Shown one piece after another: positions 1 through 12,684 of a stretch of 64,000 nucleotides of DNA. Position 1 is the stretch's first letter. The number at the start of each line of letters is the position of its first letter. Source of the stretch: Dendrocalamus latiflorus. Its lineage: Eukaryota > Streptophyta > Magnoliopsida > Poales > Poaceae. The stretch spans positions 7,787,055 through 7,851,054 of the forward strand of contig CM029669.1 of assembly GCA_017311315.1 (NCBI GenBank), given 5' to 3'. Made by a program: the position numbers and the translations under genes. Under the pieces are notes generated by a model. It was not told where the DNA came from. It saw nothing but the letters and a program-made list of their open reading frames with translations, and ran no database searches.

Positions 1-3000
1 CCAAATACCCCGAATGGAGTTCACATGCACACTAGCTCACTTTGGCACGAAATCAATGCGTGAGAAGAAACTAAGTGAAAACAACTCGAATGGAACTCAT
101 ATACACCCTAGCACATTTTGGCATGCATTTCGATTTCATCCGAGTCAGTATGACACTTTCCTCTATGACGAGTTCCGTCTGAAACTCATACGAAATCAAG
201 TCACGAAATAAAATTGAGTGCTAACACCCTGAATGGAATTCATATGCACCCTAGCACACTTGAACATTTATTTTGAATCCATCTAGATAGGTGTGAAGGT
301 TTCCTCCACGACAGGTTCTAATAGGAAGTAGAAACCCCATTCATACAAAATCAAGGCACGGAACAAAACTAAGTGTCGAACACCCAGAATGGAGTCTAGA
401 TGCGATGTAGCTCATTTTGGCATGCATTTTGAATCCGTCCAACTTGGTGTGAAACTTAACTCCGGGTACCATTGGATAGTACAAACTCTGTGAGCACAAA
501 ATCAACGAACGAAATGAAACTGACTGCCAATACCTCGGATGGAGCTCATATACGTCACAGCTCATTTTGGCATGCATTTCAAATCCGTCCGTGTCAGTGT
601 GACACTTTCCTCGACGATGGGTTCCATCTGAAACTGCAAACTCCATACGTACGAAATCAAGGCATGAAATGAAACCGAGTACCAACACCCCAACGGAGTT
701 CATATGCTCCCTAGCTCATTTTGGCATGCATTTCGAATCCGTTTGAGTCGGTGTGAAACTTTGTCCACGACAGGGTCCATTGGGCAACACAAACTCCACG
801 CACAGAAAATCGAGCAACGTAATGAAAACAACGTGCCAACATCCCGAATGGAATTCATATGTGCCCTAGCTCAGTTTAGCTTGCATCTTGAATGCGTCCG
901 AGTCGGTGTAAAACTTGTTTCCACGATGGGTTCGACCTAAGCTACAAACACAATTCGTCTGAAATCTCGGAAAAAAAAACGAAATTGAGTTCCAAACACT
1001 ACGAATGGAGCTCATCTATGCTCTATCTTATTTTGGCACGTACACCGAATCTGTCAGAGTTGATGTGAAACTTCCCCGATGACGGGTTTTATCGGGTAGT
1101 ACAAACTCCATGAGCACAAATCGATGAACGGAATGAAACTGAGTGCCAAACACCTTGAATGGAGTTTGTGTACACCTTTGGTCATTTTGGCAGGCATTTT
1201 GAATACGACCAAGTTGGTGTGACACTTTACTCCATGACATGTTCCATCTGAAACTACAAACTCCACTCGTACAAATTGAGGCACGAAATGAAGCAGAGTG
1301 CCAAACACCCTGATTGGGGTTCAAATGCGCCCTAACACATTTGAGCATGCATTTCAAATCTATCTGAGTTGGTGTTAAACTTTCCTCGACGAGGGGTTCT
1401 ATTAGGATGTACAAACTACACGAACGCGAAAATCTTGGCACGCAATGAAACTGAGAGCCAACACATCGAATGATGTTCATATGTGTCCTAGCTCATTTTG
1501 ACATGTATTAAGAATCCAACCGTGTCGGTGTGAAACTTTCCTCCGCGACGGGCTACGTTGGGCAAATCAAACTACCGGCGCACAAAATCTAGGCACGTCC
1601 TGAAATTGTCTACCAAACACCACGAATCGAGTTTATGTGTGTCCTGTCTTATTTTGGTATGTATTTCAAATCCGTTTGGGTCGGTGTGAAACATTTCACC
1701 ACGATGGATTCCAGCTGAAACTACAAACTCCATTTGTATGAAATAGAGGCACGAAATGAAACTAAGTACCAAATACCCCGAATGGAGTTCACATGCACAC
1801 TAGCTCACTTTGGCACGAAATCAATGCGTGAGAAGAAACTAAGTGAAAACAACTCGAATGGAACTCATATACACCCTAGCACATTTTGGCATGCATTTCG
1901 ATTTCATCCGAGTCAGTATGACACTTTCCTCTATGACGAGTTCCGTCTGAAACTCATACGAAATCAAGTCACGAAATAAAATTGAGTGCTAACACCCTGA
2001 ATGGAATTCATATGCACCCTAGCACACTTGAACATTTATTTTGAATCCATCTAGATAGGTGTGAAGGTTTCCTCCACGACAGGTTCTAATAGGAAGTAGA
2101 AACCCCATTCATACAAAATCAAGGCACGGAACAAAACTAAGTGTCGAACACCCAGAATGGAGTCTAGATGCGATGTAGCTCATTTTGGCATGCATTTTGA
2201 ATCCGTCCAACTTGGTGTGAAACTTAACTCCGGGTACCATTGGATAGTACAAACTCTGTGAGCACAAAATCAACGAACGAAATGAAACTGACTGCCAATA
2301 CCTCGGATGGAGCTCATATACGTCACAGCTCATTTTGGCATGCATTTCAAATCCGTCCGTGTCAGTGTGACACTTTCCTCGACGATGGGTTCCATCTGAA
2401 ACTGCAAACTCCATACGTACGAAATCAAGGCACGAAATGAAACCGAGTACCAACACCCCAACGGAGTTCATATGCACCCTAGCTCATTTTCGCATGCATT
2501 TCGAATCCGTTTGAGTCGGTGTGAAACTTTGTCCACGACAGGGTCCATTGGGCAACACAAACTCCACGCACAGAAAATCGAGCAACGTAATGAAAACAAC
2601 GTGCCAACATCCCGAATGGAATTCATATGTGCCCTAGCTCAGTTTAGCTTGCATCTTGAATGCGTCCGAGTCGGTGTAAAACTTGTTTCCACGATGGGTT
2701 CGACCTAAGCTACAAACACAATTCGTCTGAAATCTCGGAAAAAAAACGAAATTGAGTTCCAAACACTACGAATGGAGCTCATCTATGCTCTATCTTATTT
2801 TGGCACGTACACCGAATCTGTCAGAGTTGATGTGAAACTTCCCCGATGACGGGTTTTATCGGGTAGTACAAACTCCATGAGCACAAATCGATGAACGGAA
2901 TGAAACTGAGTGCCAAACACCTTGAATGGAGTTTGTGTACACCTTTGGTCATTTTGGCAGGCATTTTGAATACGACCAAGTTGGTGTGACACTTTACTCC

Positions 3001-6000
3001 ATGACATGTTCCATCTGAAACTACAAACTCCACTCGTACAAATTGAGGCACGAAATGAAGCAGAGTGCCAAACACCCTGATTGGGGTTCAAATGCGCCCT
3101 AACACATTTGAGCATGCATTTCAAATCTATCTGAGTTGGTGTTAAACTTTCCTCGACGAGGGGTTCTATTAGGATGTACAAACTACACGAACGCGAAAAT
3201 CTTGGCACGCAATGAAACTGAGAGCCAACACATCGAATGATGTTCATATGTGTCCTAGCTCATTTTGACATGTATTAAGAATCCAACCGTGTCGGTGTGA
3301 AACTTTCCTCCGCGACGGGCTACGTTGGGCAAATCAAACTACCGGCGCACAAAATCTAGGCACGTCCTGAAATTGTCTACCAAACACCACGAATCGAGTT
3401 TATGTGTGTCCTGTCTTATTTTGGTATGTATTTCAAATCCGTTTGGGTCGGTGTGAAACATTTCACCACGATGGATTCCAGCTGAAACTACAAACTCCAT
3501 TTGTATGAAATAGAGGCACGAAATGAAACTAAGTACCAAATACCCCGAATGGAGTTCACATGCACACTAGCTCACTTTGGCACGAAATCAATGCGTGAGA
3601 AGAAACTAAGTGAAAACAACTCGAATGGAACTCATATACACCCTAGCACATTTTGGCATGCATTTCGATTTCATCCGAGTCAGTATGACACTTTCCTCTA
3701 TGACGAGTTCCGTCTGAAACTCATACGAAATCAAGTCACGAAATAAAATTGAGTGCTAACACCCTGAATGGAATTCATATGCACCCTAGCACACTTGAAC
3801 ATTTATTTTGAATCCATCTAGATAGGTGTGAAGGTTTCCTCCACGACAGGTTCTAATAGGAAGTAGAAACCCCATTCATACAAAATCAAGGCACGGAACA
3901 AAACTAAGTGTCGAACACCCAGAATGGAGTCTAGATGCGATGTTGCTCATTTTGGCATGCATTTTGAATCCGTCCAACTTGGTGTGAAACTTAACTCCGG
4001 GTACCATTGGATAGTACAAACTCTGTGAGCACAAAATCAACGAACGAAATGAAACTGACTGCCAATACCTCGGATGGAGCTCATATACGTCATAGCTCAT
4101 TTTGGCATGCTTTTCAAATCCGTTCGTGTCAGTGTGACACTTTCCTCGACGATGGGTTCCATCTGAAACTGCAAACTCCATACGTACGAAATCAAGGCAC
4201 GAAATGAAATCGAGTACCAACACCCCAACGGAGTTCATATGCACTCTAGCTCATTTTGGCATGCATTTCGAATCCGTTTGAGTCGGTGTGAAACTTTGTC
4301 CACGACAGGGTCCATTGGGCAACACAAACTCCACGCACAGAAAATCGAGCAACGTAATGAAAACAACGTGCCAACATCCCGAATGGAATTCATATGTGCC
4401 CTAGCTCAGTTTAGCTTGCATCTTGAATGCGTCCGAGTCGGTGTAAAACTTGTTTCCACGATGGGTTCGACCTAAGCTACAAACACAATTCGTCTGAAAT
4501 CTCGGAAAAAAAACGAAATTGAGTTCCAAACACTACGAATGGAGCTCATCTATGCTCTATCTTATTTTGGCACGTACACCAAATCTGTCAGAGTTGATGT
4601 GAAACTTTCCCCGATGACGGGTTTCATTGGGTAGTACAAACTCCATGAGCACAAATCGATGACCGGAATGAAACTGAGTGGCAAACACCTTGAATGGAGT
4701 TTGTGTACAACTTTGGTCATTTTGGCAGGCATTTTCAACACGTCCGAGTTGGTGTGATACTTTCCTCCATGACCTGTTCCATGTGAAACTACAAACTCCA
4801 TTCGTACAAAATTGAGGCACGAAATGAAGCAGAGTGCCAAACACCCTGAGTGGGGTTCATATGCGCCCTCACGCATTTCAGCATGCATTTCAAATCTATC
4901 TGAGTTGGTGTTAAACTTTCCCCGACGAGGGGTTCTATTAGGATGTACAAACTACACGAACGCGAAAATCTTGGCACGCAATGAAACTGAGAGCCAACAC
5001 ATCGAATGATGTTCATATGTGTCCTAGCTCATTTTGACATGTATTACGAATCCATCCATGTCGGTGTGAAACTTTCCTCCGCGACGGGCTCCATTGGGCA
5101 AATCAAACTACCGGCGCACAAAATCTAGGCACGTCCTGAAATTGTCTACCAAACACCACGAATCGAGTTTATATGTGTCCTGTCTTATTTTGGTATGTAT
5201 TTCAAATCCGTTTGGGTCGATGTGAAACTTTCCACCACGATGGATTCCAGCTGAAACTATAAACTCCATTTGTATGAAATAGAGGCACGAAATGAAACTG
5301 AGTACCAAATACCCCGAATGGAGTTCACATGCACCCTAGCTCACTTTGGCACGAAATCAATGCGTGAGAAGAGACTAAGTGAAAACAACTCGAATGGAAC
5401 TCATATACACCCTAGCACATTTGGCATGCATTTCGATTTCATCCGCGTCGGTATGACACTATCCTCTATGACGAGTTCCGTCTGAAACTCATACGAAATC
5501 AAGTCACGAAATGAAATTGAGTGCTAACACCCTGAATGGAATTCATATGCGCCCTAGCACGCTTGAACATTTATTTTAAATCCATCTAGATCGGTGTGAA
5601 GGTTTCCTCCACGACAGGTTCTAATAGGAAGTAGAAACCCCATTCATACAAAATCAAGGCACGAAACAAAACTAAGTGTCGAACACCCAGAATGGAGTCT
5701 AGATGCGATGTAGCTCATTTTGGCATGCATTTTGAATCCGTCCAACTTGGTGTGAAACTTAACTCCGGGTACCATTGGATAATACAAACTCTGTGAGCAC
5801 AAAATCAATGAACGAAATGAAACTGATGCCAATACCTCGGATGGAGCTCATATACGTCATAGCTCATTTTGGCATGCATTTCAAATCCGTCCGAGTCAGT
5901 GTGACACTTTCCTCGACGATGGGTTCCATCTGAAACTACAAACTCCATACGTACAAAATCGTGGCACGAAATGAAACCGAGTACCAACACCCCAACGGAG

Positions 6001-9000
6001 TTCATATCCACCCTAGCTCATTTTGGCATGCATTTCGAATCCATTTGAGTCGGAGTGAAACTTTGTCCACGACAGGGTCCATTGGGCAACACAAACTCCA
6101 CGCACAGAAAATCGAGCAACGTAATAAAAACAACGTGCCAACATCCCGAATGGAATTCATATGTGCCCTAGCTCATTTTAGCTTGCATCTTGAATGCGTC
6201 CGAGTCGGTGTAAAACTTGTTTCCAAGATTGGTTCGACCTAAGCTACAAACACAATTCGTCTGAAATCTCGGCAAAAAACGAAATTGAGTTCCAAACACT
6301 ACGAATGGAGCACATCTATGCTCTATCTTATTTTGGCACGTACACCGAATCTGTCAGAGTTGATGTGAAACTTTCCTCGATGACGGGTTTCATTGGGTAG
6401 TACAAACTCCATGGCACAAATCGATGAACGGAATGAAACAGAGTGCCAAACACCTCGAATGGAGATTGTGTACACCTTTGGTCATTTTGGCAGGCGCTTT
6501 GAATACGTCCGAGTTGGTGTGACACTTTTCTCCATGACCTGTTCCTTCTGAAACTACAAACTCCATTCGTACAAATTGCGGCACGAAATGAAGCAGAGTG
6601 CCAAACACCCTGAGTGGGGTTCATATGCGCCCTAACGCATTTCAGCATGCATTTCAAATCTATCTGAGTTGGTGTTAAACTTTCCTCGACGAGGGGTTCT
6701 ATTAGGATGTACAAACTACACGAACGCGAAAATCTTGGCACGCAATGAAACTGAGAACCAACACCTCGAATGATATTCATATGTGTCCTAGCTCATTTAG
6801 ACATTTATTACGAATCCATCCATGTCGGTGTGAAACTTTCCTCCGCGACGGGCTCCATTGGGCAAATCAAACTACCGGCGCACAAAATCTAGGCACGTGC
6901 TGAAATTGTCTACCAAACACCACGAATGGAGTTTATATGTGTCCTATCTCATTTTGGTATGTATTTCAAATTCGTTTGGGTCGGTGTGCAACTTTCCACC
7001 ACGATGGATTCCAGCTGAAACTACAAACTCCATTTGTAAGAAATAGAGGCACGAAATGAAACTGAGTACCAAATACCCCGAATGGAGTTCACATGCACCC
7101 TAGCTCACTTTGGCACGAAATCAATGCGTGAGAAGAGACTAAGTGAACACAACTCGAATGGAACTCATATACACCCTAGCTCATTTTGGTATGCATTTCG
7201 ATTTCATCTGAGTCGGTATGACACTTTCCTCTATGGCGAGTTCCGTCTGAAACTCATACGAAATCAAGTCACGAAATGAAATTGAGTGCCAACACCCTGA
7301 ATGGAATTCATATGCACCCTAGCACACTTGAACATTTATTTTGAATCCATCTAGATCGGTGTGAAGTAGAAACCCCATTCATACAAAATCAAGGCACGAA
7401 ACAAAACTAAGTGTCGAACACCCAGAATGGAGTCTAGATGCGATGTAGCTCATTTTGGCATGCATTTTGAATCCGTCCAACTTGGTGTGAAACTTAACTC
7501 CGGGTACCATTGGATAGTACAAACTCTGTGAGCACAAAATCAACGAACGAAATGAAACTGACTGCCAATACCTCGGATGGAGCTCATATACGTCATAGCT
7601 CTTTTTGGCATGCATTTCAAATCCGTCCGAGTCAGTGTGACACTTTCCTCGACGATGGGTTCCATCTGAAACTACAAACTCCACACGTACGAAATCAAGG
7701 CACGAAATGAAACCGAGTTCCAACACCGCAACGGAGTTCATATGCACCCTAGCTCATTTTGGCATGCATTTCGAATCCGTTTGAGTCGGTGTGAAACTTT
7801 GTCCATGACAGGGTCCATTGGGCAATACAAACTCCATGCACAGAAAAACGAGCAACGTAATGAAACAGCGTGCCAACATCCCGAATGGAATTCATATGTG
7901 CCCTAGCTCATTTTAGCTTGCATCTTGAATGCGTCCGAGTCGGTGTAAAACTTGTTTCCACGATGGGTTCGACCTAAGCTACAAACACAATTCGTCTGAA
8001 ATCTCGGCAAAAAACGAAATTGAGTTCCAAACACTACGAATGGAGCTCATCTATGCTCTATCTTATTTTGGCACGTACACCGAATCTGTCAGAGTTGATG
8101 TGAAACTTCCCCGATGACGGGTTTTATCGGGTAGTACAAACTCCATGAGCACAAATCGATGAACGGAATGAAACTGAGTGCAAACACCTTGAATGGAGTT
8201 TGTGTACACCTTTGGTCATTTTGGCAGGCATTTTGAATACGTCCAAGTTGGTGTGACACTTTACTCCATGACATGTTCCATCTGAAACTACAAACTCCAC
8301 TCGTACAAATTGAGGCACGAAATGAAGCAGAGTGCCAAACACCCTGAGTGGGGTTCAAATGCGCCCTAACACATTTGAGCATACATTTCAAATCTATCTG
8401 AGTTGGTGTTAAACTTTCCTCGACGAGGGGTTCTATTACGATGTACAAACTACACGAACGCGAAAATCTTGGCACGCAATGAAACTGAGAGCCAACACAT
8501 CGAATGATGTTCATATGTGTCCTAGCTCATTTTGACATGTATTACGAATCCAACCGTGTCGGTGTGAAACTTTCCTCCGCGACGGGCTACGTTGGGCAAA
8601 TCAAACTACCGGCGCACAAAATCTAGGCACGTACTGAAACTGTGTATCAAACACCACGTGTGGAGTTTATATGTGTCCTATCTCATTTTGGAATGTATTT
8701 CAAATCCGTTTGAGTCGGTGTGCAACTTTCTACCACGATGGATTCCAGTTGAAACTACAAACTCCATTTGTACGAAATAGAGGCACGAAAGGAAACTGAG
8801 TACCAAATACCCCGAATGGAGTTCACATGCACCCTAGCTCACTTTGGCACGAAATCAATGCGTGAGAAGAAACTAAGTGAAAACAACTCGAATGGAACTC
8901 ATATACACCCTAGCTCATTTTGGCATGCATTTCGATTTCATCCGAGTCGGTATGACACTTTCCTCTATGACGAGTTCCGTCTGGAACTCATATGAAATCA

Positions 9001-10454
9001 AGTCACGAAATGAAATTGAGTGCCAACACCCTGAATGGAATTCATATGCACCCTAGCACACTTGAACATTTATTTTGAATCCGTCTAGATCGGTGTGAAG
9101 GTTTCCTCCACGACAGGTTGTAATTGGAAGTAGAAACTCGATTCAAACAAAATCAATGCACGAAACAAAACTAAGTGTCAAACACCTAGAATGGAGTTTA
9201 GATGCGATGTAGCTCATTTTGGCATGCATTTCGAATCCGTCCAACTTGGTGTGAAAGTTAACTCCGGGTACCATTGGATAGTACAAACTCTGTGAGCACA
9301 AAATCAACGAACGAAATGAAACTGACTGCCAATACCTCGGATGGAGCTCATATACGTCATAGCTCATTTTGGCATGCATTTCAAATCCGTCCGTGTCAGT
9401 GTGACACTTTCTTCGACGATGGGTTCCATCTGAAACTGCAAACTCCATACGTACGAAATCAAGGCACGAAATGAAACCGAGTACCAACACCCCAACGGAG
9501 TTCATATGCACCCTAGCTCATTTTGGCATGCATTTCGAATCCGTTTGAGTCGGTGTGAAACTTTGTCCATGACAGGGTCCATTGGGCAACACAAACTCCA
9601 CGCACAGAAAATCGAGCAACGTAATGAAACAGTGTGCCAACATCCCGAATGGAATTCATATGTGCCCTAGCTCATTTTAGCTTGCATCTTGAATGCGTCC
9701 GAGTCGGTGTAAAACTTGTTTCGACGATGGGTTCGACCTAAGCTACAAACACAATTCGTCTGAACTCTCGGCAAAAAACAAAATTGAGTTCCAAACACTA
9801 CGAATGGAGCTCATCTATGCTCTATCTTATTTTGGCACGTACACCGAATCTGTCAGAGTTGATGTGAAACTTCCCCGACGACGGGTTTCATTGGGTAGTA
9901 CGAACTCCATGAGCACAAATCGATGAACGGAATGAAACTGAGTGCCAAACACCTTGAATGGAGTTTGTGTACACCTTTGGTCATTTTGGCAGGCATTTTG
10001 AATACGTCCAAGTTGGTGTGACACTTTACTCCATGACCTGTTCCATCTGAAACTACAAACTCCACTCGTACAAATTGAGGCACGAAATGAAGCAGAGTGC
10101 CAAACACCCTGAGTGGGGTTCATATGCGCCCTAACGCATTTAAGCATGCATTTCAAATCTGTCTGAGTTGGTGTTAAACTTTCCTCGACGAGGGGTTCTA
10201 TTAGGATGTACAAACTACTTGAACGCGAAAATCTTGGCATGCAATGAAACTGAGAGCCAACACCTCGTATGATGTTCATATGTGTCCTAGCTCATTTTGA
10301 CATGTATTACGAATCCATCCGTGTCGGTGTGAAACTTTCCTCCGCGACGGGCTCCATTGGGCAAATCAAACTACTGGCGCACAAAATCTAGGCACGTACT
10401 GAAATTGTGTACCAAACACCACGAATGGTGTTTATATGTGTCCTATCTCATTTT
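1..10454. repeat. Satellite array, 1767-bp HOR (11 full monomers plus one fused monomer)
   Basis: Head-to-tail monomers of about 150-158 bp. Each has the anchor 'aatgga(g/a)ttcatatgc', then 'ctcattttggcatgcattt', 'gaatccgtc', 'gtgtgaaactttcctc', and 'aaatcaaggcacgaaatg'. Anchors in the first unit lie near 14, 94, 232, 390, 540, 695, 848, 1006, 1158, 1312, 1470 and 1624, and the pattern restarts near 1780. The landmark 'aatcaatgcgtgag' recurs at 51, 1819, 3586, 5355, 7119 and 8853, giving periods of 1768, 1767, 1769, 1764 and 1734. The last is short because about 30 bp are missing near 7363. The first three units are almost identical base for base, so amplification is recent. The array breaks off at the retrotransposon insertion. 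No gene is visible in it. Confidence 0.97.
14..93. repeat. Fused, truncated monomer (m3/m6 junction) diagnostic of the 1767-bp HOR
   Basis: This monomer is only about 80 bp. The first part matches monomer 3 of the 15-monomer unit ('ctcactttggca'), and it switches to the last part of monomer 6 ('cgaaatcaatgcgtgag'). The intact order m3-m4-m5-m6 can be read at 57481-58080. The same junction recurs near 1813, 3580, 5349, 7113 and 8847, so the deletion of about 3.5 monomers happened once, before amplification of the left array. Confidence 0.88.
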
Positions 10455-11440
10455 TGATGCGGATATGCACATGCTTAGCACTTTTCAGTCAAGTACATTA
10501 TTTCGCTGGAAAGAAGTGTTGAGCCACATTAAATATTGTCAGGTAAATTTGTTTCTTAATGAATTTCTTCTATTTGTGGGAACGATATACTACCTTATGC
10601 CAAATTCTTGTTTATTATTAGGTTTGAATATTATGATGATTCCGGGGCCAAAGCAATGGAGAAAGCCAAGCGGCCCATGTAGCTGATCAAGAAGGAAAGA
10701 AGCCCATGCAGTGCGAGAGCAAAAGGGAGGAGCCCAAGGACTTAAACTACAAGTTTTGGATAAGATTTTCAAGCCAAATTCAGACTTTCCACGTGCTCAA
10801 CCCAATTCAAACTCGGATTCAACTCAGGATTAAATTCGGATTCGGTTCGGGACAGCCTAACAGGCAGTTATTAAAAAGGTCATAACTTTCACAAACGGAG
10901 TCCGATTCAGGTGTTCTTGTACTCGTTGGAAAGATAATTTCAAGGGCTACGCAATGGATCTGGTCCCATCTTCAAATTCGTCACGGATAAAAAGTTATGA
11001 CTGAAATAATATTACAGGTGAAAAATATAGTTTCCTTTTTGTGAGAATTCGTATCTAAAACCATATAGGGTTGAGTTGTAATTGGTTTGGGGACCATATG
11101 GACGTCCCAAAGGGCTATATAAGCCTTGTATTGGCAGCCTTTAGGGCTCAGACCACGTTTGAGAAAAATCAATCTACTAAAGTTTGTTTGAGTTTAGCAT
11201 TGCTGCCGAAGTTCCATAGGGAATTAGGAGCGTTCTCTTCAATCAAGATCGTTCAGCCTTTCCGTTGGGAATTGGGTGCACGATAGATCTTCGCTTGGTG
11301 GTCGGCGAAATCAACACGAGTGTGTTTTGGTGGATTAAAGAGTATTCGTCCCTTGCATTGGCATTGGAGGATCATTACGATTCATCAAGACTCCCGTGAG
11401 TATCCATCCTACGTCGAGAAGATCGGGCGACCCCGTATCA
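10455..11440 (+). repeat. 5' LTR of the gag-only retrotransposon
   Basis: It runs from TGATGCGGATATGCAC to CCCCGTATCA and matches 14805-15789 with about 33 substitutions. It contains a TATA box (11116-11122) and the block 'cataactttcacaaacgga' (from 10881), which is also found in the unrelated chromovirus-type LTR of this window. U3 is about 10455-11140, with R and U5 downstream. Confidence 0.95.
11116..11122 (+). promoter_or_regulatory. TATA box of the 5' LTR
   Basis: TATATAA lies in 'gggctatataagcc' and is conserved in the 3' LTR at 15465-15471. The position in the last third of the LTR fits a U3 promoter, with transcription expected to start about 30 bp downstream. Confidence 0.65.
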
Positions 11441-11443
11441 TCT

Positions 11444-11456
11444 TGGTATCAGAGCA
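11444..11456 (+). other. Primer binding site, initiator tRNA-Met type
   Basis: TGGTATCAGAGCA begins three bases after the end of the 5' LTR. It is the usual complement to the 3' end of plant initiator methionine tRNA and primes minus-strand cDNA in most plant Ty3/gypsy elements. Confidence 0.92.
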
Positions 11457-12684
11457 CGGTTTACTCGGTAGGATCTTGTCCCTTTAAATTTCAGTTTATT
11501 ACTTGCTGTCCTATAGTCCATAAACCGAAAACACAAAAAAAATCCAAACCCTAGTTTCGCATCTGCTATTTTCGTGAGTTTTATTAAGTCTTGATCCATT
11601 AGAAATTTTGTTTACGTGCTGATCTTTGTGTTCCTTCGCGTAACTTGATCTTGTGTCCCCATAAAACAAAAAAAAGGTAGATTCAATTTACTCTTGAAGT
11701 TGAGTCCGTGTCCATAACTCCTCCTAGATCAATCCGAGTGCAATCCTAGAATCCTAGTCGGTTTTGGCTAGTTGTCCACTTCCAAATCCGTGTGGAAGTT
11801 GCCATCCGAAACCAACTCTAGGGAGGTGTTAGTGTTCGCGTTGGCTTCCTTGAACACCATACGGCCGAACACCACACATACGAGCTTCACTTATATCCTT
11901 TGAATACTTGAGACTAGTCATTGATATTGCATTGAGGGCTGCTCCTGAATACTCCTAAATTGAACTTTGGGCTTGTGCATCACTCATCCTGGCCGATAAA
12001 AAAAACTTCAAAGTTTGTGACCCATATACCTCAATAGACTCAGAACAGTGAGTTGAACAATTTGGGTCAGTGGCTCGGTAGCAAAAAAAAAAAGAGGCGA
12101 GCAAAAAAAAAGAGAGCGACAAAAAAAAGTGAGGAGGCAGATTTGGGTGAGTGATTCTAGCTCCTATTTGGGTGAGTGATTTGTGCAATCTTGTGCCCTC
12201 TATTCTTGTTATTGCAATTGGCTAGCGTCTCTCCTAGTACTTGATGCAAACGAGCTATTGTTCCTATTTGTTCCCATCTAGCTCATTCCTTTGTTGCATT
12301 GAGTCACAATGATCTTTGCGTGTGCATTCATACACTTCACTTATATCTTTTGGATCAGCACATAGGCAATATTTTCTAGCTTGGATTATTACTTAATTTT
12401 ACAACATCGAGAAATTCAGATTGTGTAGGATAAATACTTCCTAACCAAGCTCCACAAAATATCCTTTGCCGTGCAATTGTGAGTCACTTTTTAAATCCGC
12501 TTGATCATCACTTGTTATTGTAACCACCACCAAGTGTAAGTTTCTTTTTGTCTCAATTCACTTCGGAAAGGTAAGAACTTTACTTGGGAGAGGAAAAGTG
12601 AGATTGAGTGACTCCACATATTACCCATATATTATGGTTTTGTGTTTTCTTTGCACAATCTAAGCATGACAGGAGAAGAAAACT
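11457..12684 (+). other. Untranslated leader of the retrotransposon
   Basis: About 1.2 kb without a convincing frame lies between the primer binding site and the gag-like ORF. It contains short A-runs (near 12085-12130) and ends at 'gaagaaaactatgatacc'. An ATG at 12666 opens a different frame that closes after about 15 codons, so the start at 12685 is preferred. Confidence 0.6.

Noticed and set aside
1028..1480. Open frames of 60-150 codons on both strands that recur in every HOR unit, such as a 150-codon minus-strand frame here
   Set aside because: They occur in overlapping frames on both strands, follow the monomer period, show no domain or codon bias, and change length with single substitutions. 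They are by-products of the satellite.
6834..6860. CENP-B-box-like text in monomers ('ttcctccgcgacgggct')
   Set aside because: It differs from the human CENP-B box core at two essential positions, and plants have no established CENP-B box binding at centromeres. Chance similarity is likely.
1..10454. CRISPR-like array (repeats at regular spacing)
   Set aside because: The whole monomer repeats. There are no unique spacers or short palindromic repeats, and the context is a plant genome.
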